Below are positions 37,924 to 38,269 of a stretch of 38,269 nt of DNA, one piece after another; within the stretch, counting starts at the first letter, position 1, and the number at the start of each line of letters is the position of its first letter. The DNA comes from an uncultured Butyrivibrio sp. (GTDB taxonomy: Bacteria; Bacillota; Clostridia; Lachnospirales; Lachnospiraceae). A program made the position numbers and the translations under genes. The notes beneath the pieces are model-generated. The model did no database searches, was not told where the DNA came from, and saw only the letters and a program-made list of their open reading frames with translations. The stretch lies in the NCBI GenBank assembly GCA_946404845.1, contig CAMJFD010000003.1, positions 1 to 38,269 on the forward strand, read 5' to 3'.

Positions 37924-38269
37924 GGTTAAAGAAAAGATGAAGCTGACAAGCATAGATGAATTATTGGGGGTACCGGAGACAACAGAAAACGGAACAGAGG
38001 AAATTGATATTGAATTGATAAAGCCCTTCAAGAATCACCCTTTCAAGGTTCTTGATGATGAAAAGATGGATGAACTTGTGGATAGTGTGATCAAGCAGGG
38101 AATCATTTCTCCTGTGCTTGTACGACCAATGGGTAATGGTACATATGAAATGATATCAGGACATCGAAGAATGCATGCAGCCAAAAAGGCACAGCTTAAG
38201 AAGATACCTGCAATAGTCATGGAACTAACTGATGATGAATCGACCATAATGATGGTGGATGCAAATCTT
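37913..38269 (+). CDS. parB: ParB/Spo0J-family partition protein, 3' truncated by window end
   Basis: ATG at 37913 with AGGAGG upstream, open to the window end: MANKVKEKMKLTSIDELLGVPETTENGTEEIDIELIKPFKNHPFKVLDDEKMDELVDSVIKQGIISPVLVRPMGNGTYEMISGHRRMHAAKKA. Absent from the ORF track because it has no stop in the window. Confidence 0.9.
   Translation, partial: MANKVKEKMKLTSIDELLGVPETTENGTEEIDIELIKPFKNHPFKVLDDEKMDELVDSVIKQGIISPVLVRPMGNGTYEMISGHRRMHAAKKAQLKKIPAIVMELTDDESTIMMVDANL

Larger units (their letters stand above)
36387..38269 (+). mobile_element. Putative end of an integrative (conjugative-type) element adjacent to the 3' end of lysS; extends beyond window
   Basis: DUF6462-like/excisionase-like ORFs plus ParA/ParB immediately after lysS, preceded by repeat-rich non-coding DNA. 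No integrase or conjugation gene is inside the window. Confidence 0.55.

Noticed and set aside
1-38269. CRISPR arrays, tRNA or rRNA genes
   Set aside because: No regularly spaced direct repeats and no cloverleaf or rRNA-like sequence recognised by eye on either strand; tRNAscan-SE or Infernal would be the definitive test.

Overview
The window is about 38.3 kb of Lachnospiraceae-like (Butyrivibrio/Roseburia-type) low-GC Firmicutes DNA, and every supported gene is on the + strand. There are three blocks. (1) Positions 1-20388 hold a surface-glycan locus. It has an EpsG-like polymerase (5' truncated), several GT2/GT4 glycosyltransferases and a multi-pass membrane glycosyltransferase-like protein. 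It also has a pseudaminic acid (Pse) gene set pseB-pseC-pseF-pseI-pseG, followed by an ATP-grasp ligase and a divergent DegT-fold PLP enzyme. Next come a GT2, a GT52/polysialyltransferase-like protein with candidate E-D-G and H-P motifs, a PglK-like ABC flippase and an acyltransferase-3. No canonical PseH acetyltransferase ORF is visible. (2) Positions 20439-36386 are a conserved housekeeping block: dnaE, pfkA, a TrmH/SpoU methyltransferase, proC, a SH3-SleB hydrolase, argF, coaX, a DUF6145-like protein, dusB, a secreted transglutaminase/Big2/LRR protein, greA and lysS. (3) From about 36387 to the end the content looks like one end of an integrative mobile element abutting the 3' end of lysS: two DUF6462/excisionase-like proteins, ParA and a truncated ParB. 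The strongest leads are the pse operon with an ATP-grasp/PLP pair and no PseH, the candidate CMP-Pse transferase beside a PglK-like flippase, the large insertion in PseG, the lysS/mobile-element junction, and a palindrome-dense intergenic region at 31740-31900. All family calls come from motif recognition by eye; no database search was run.
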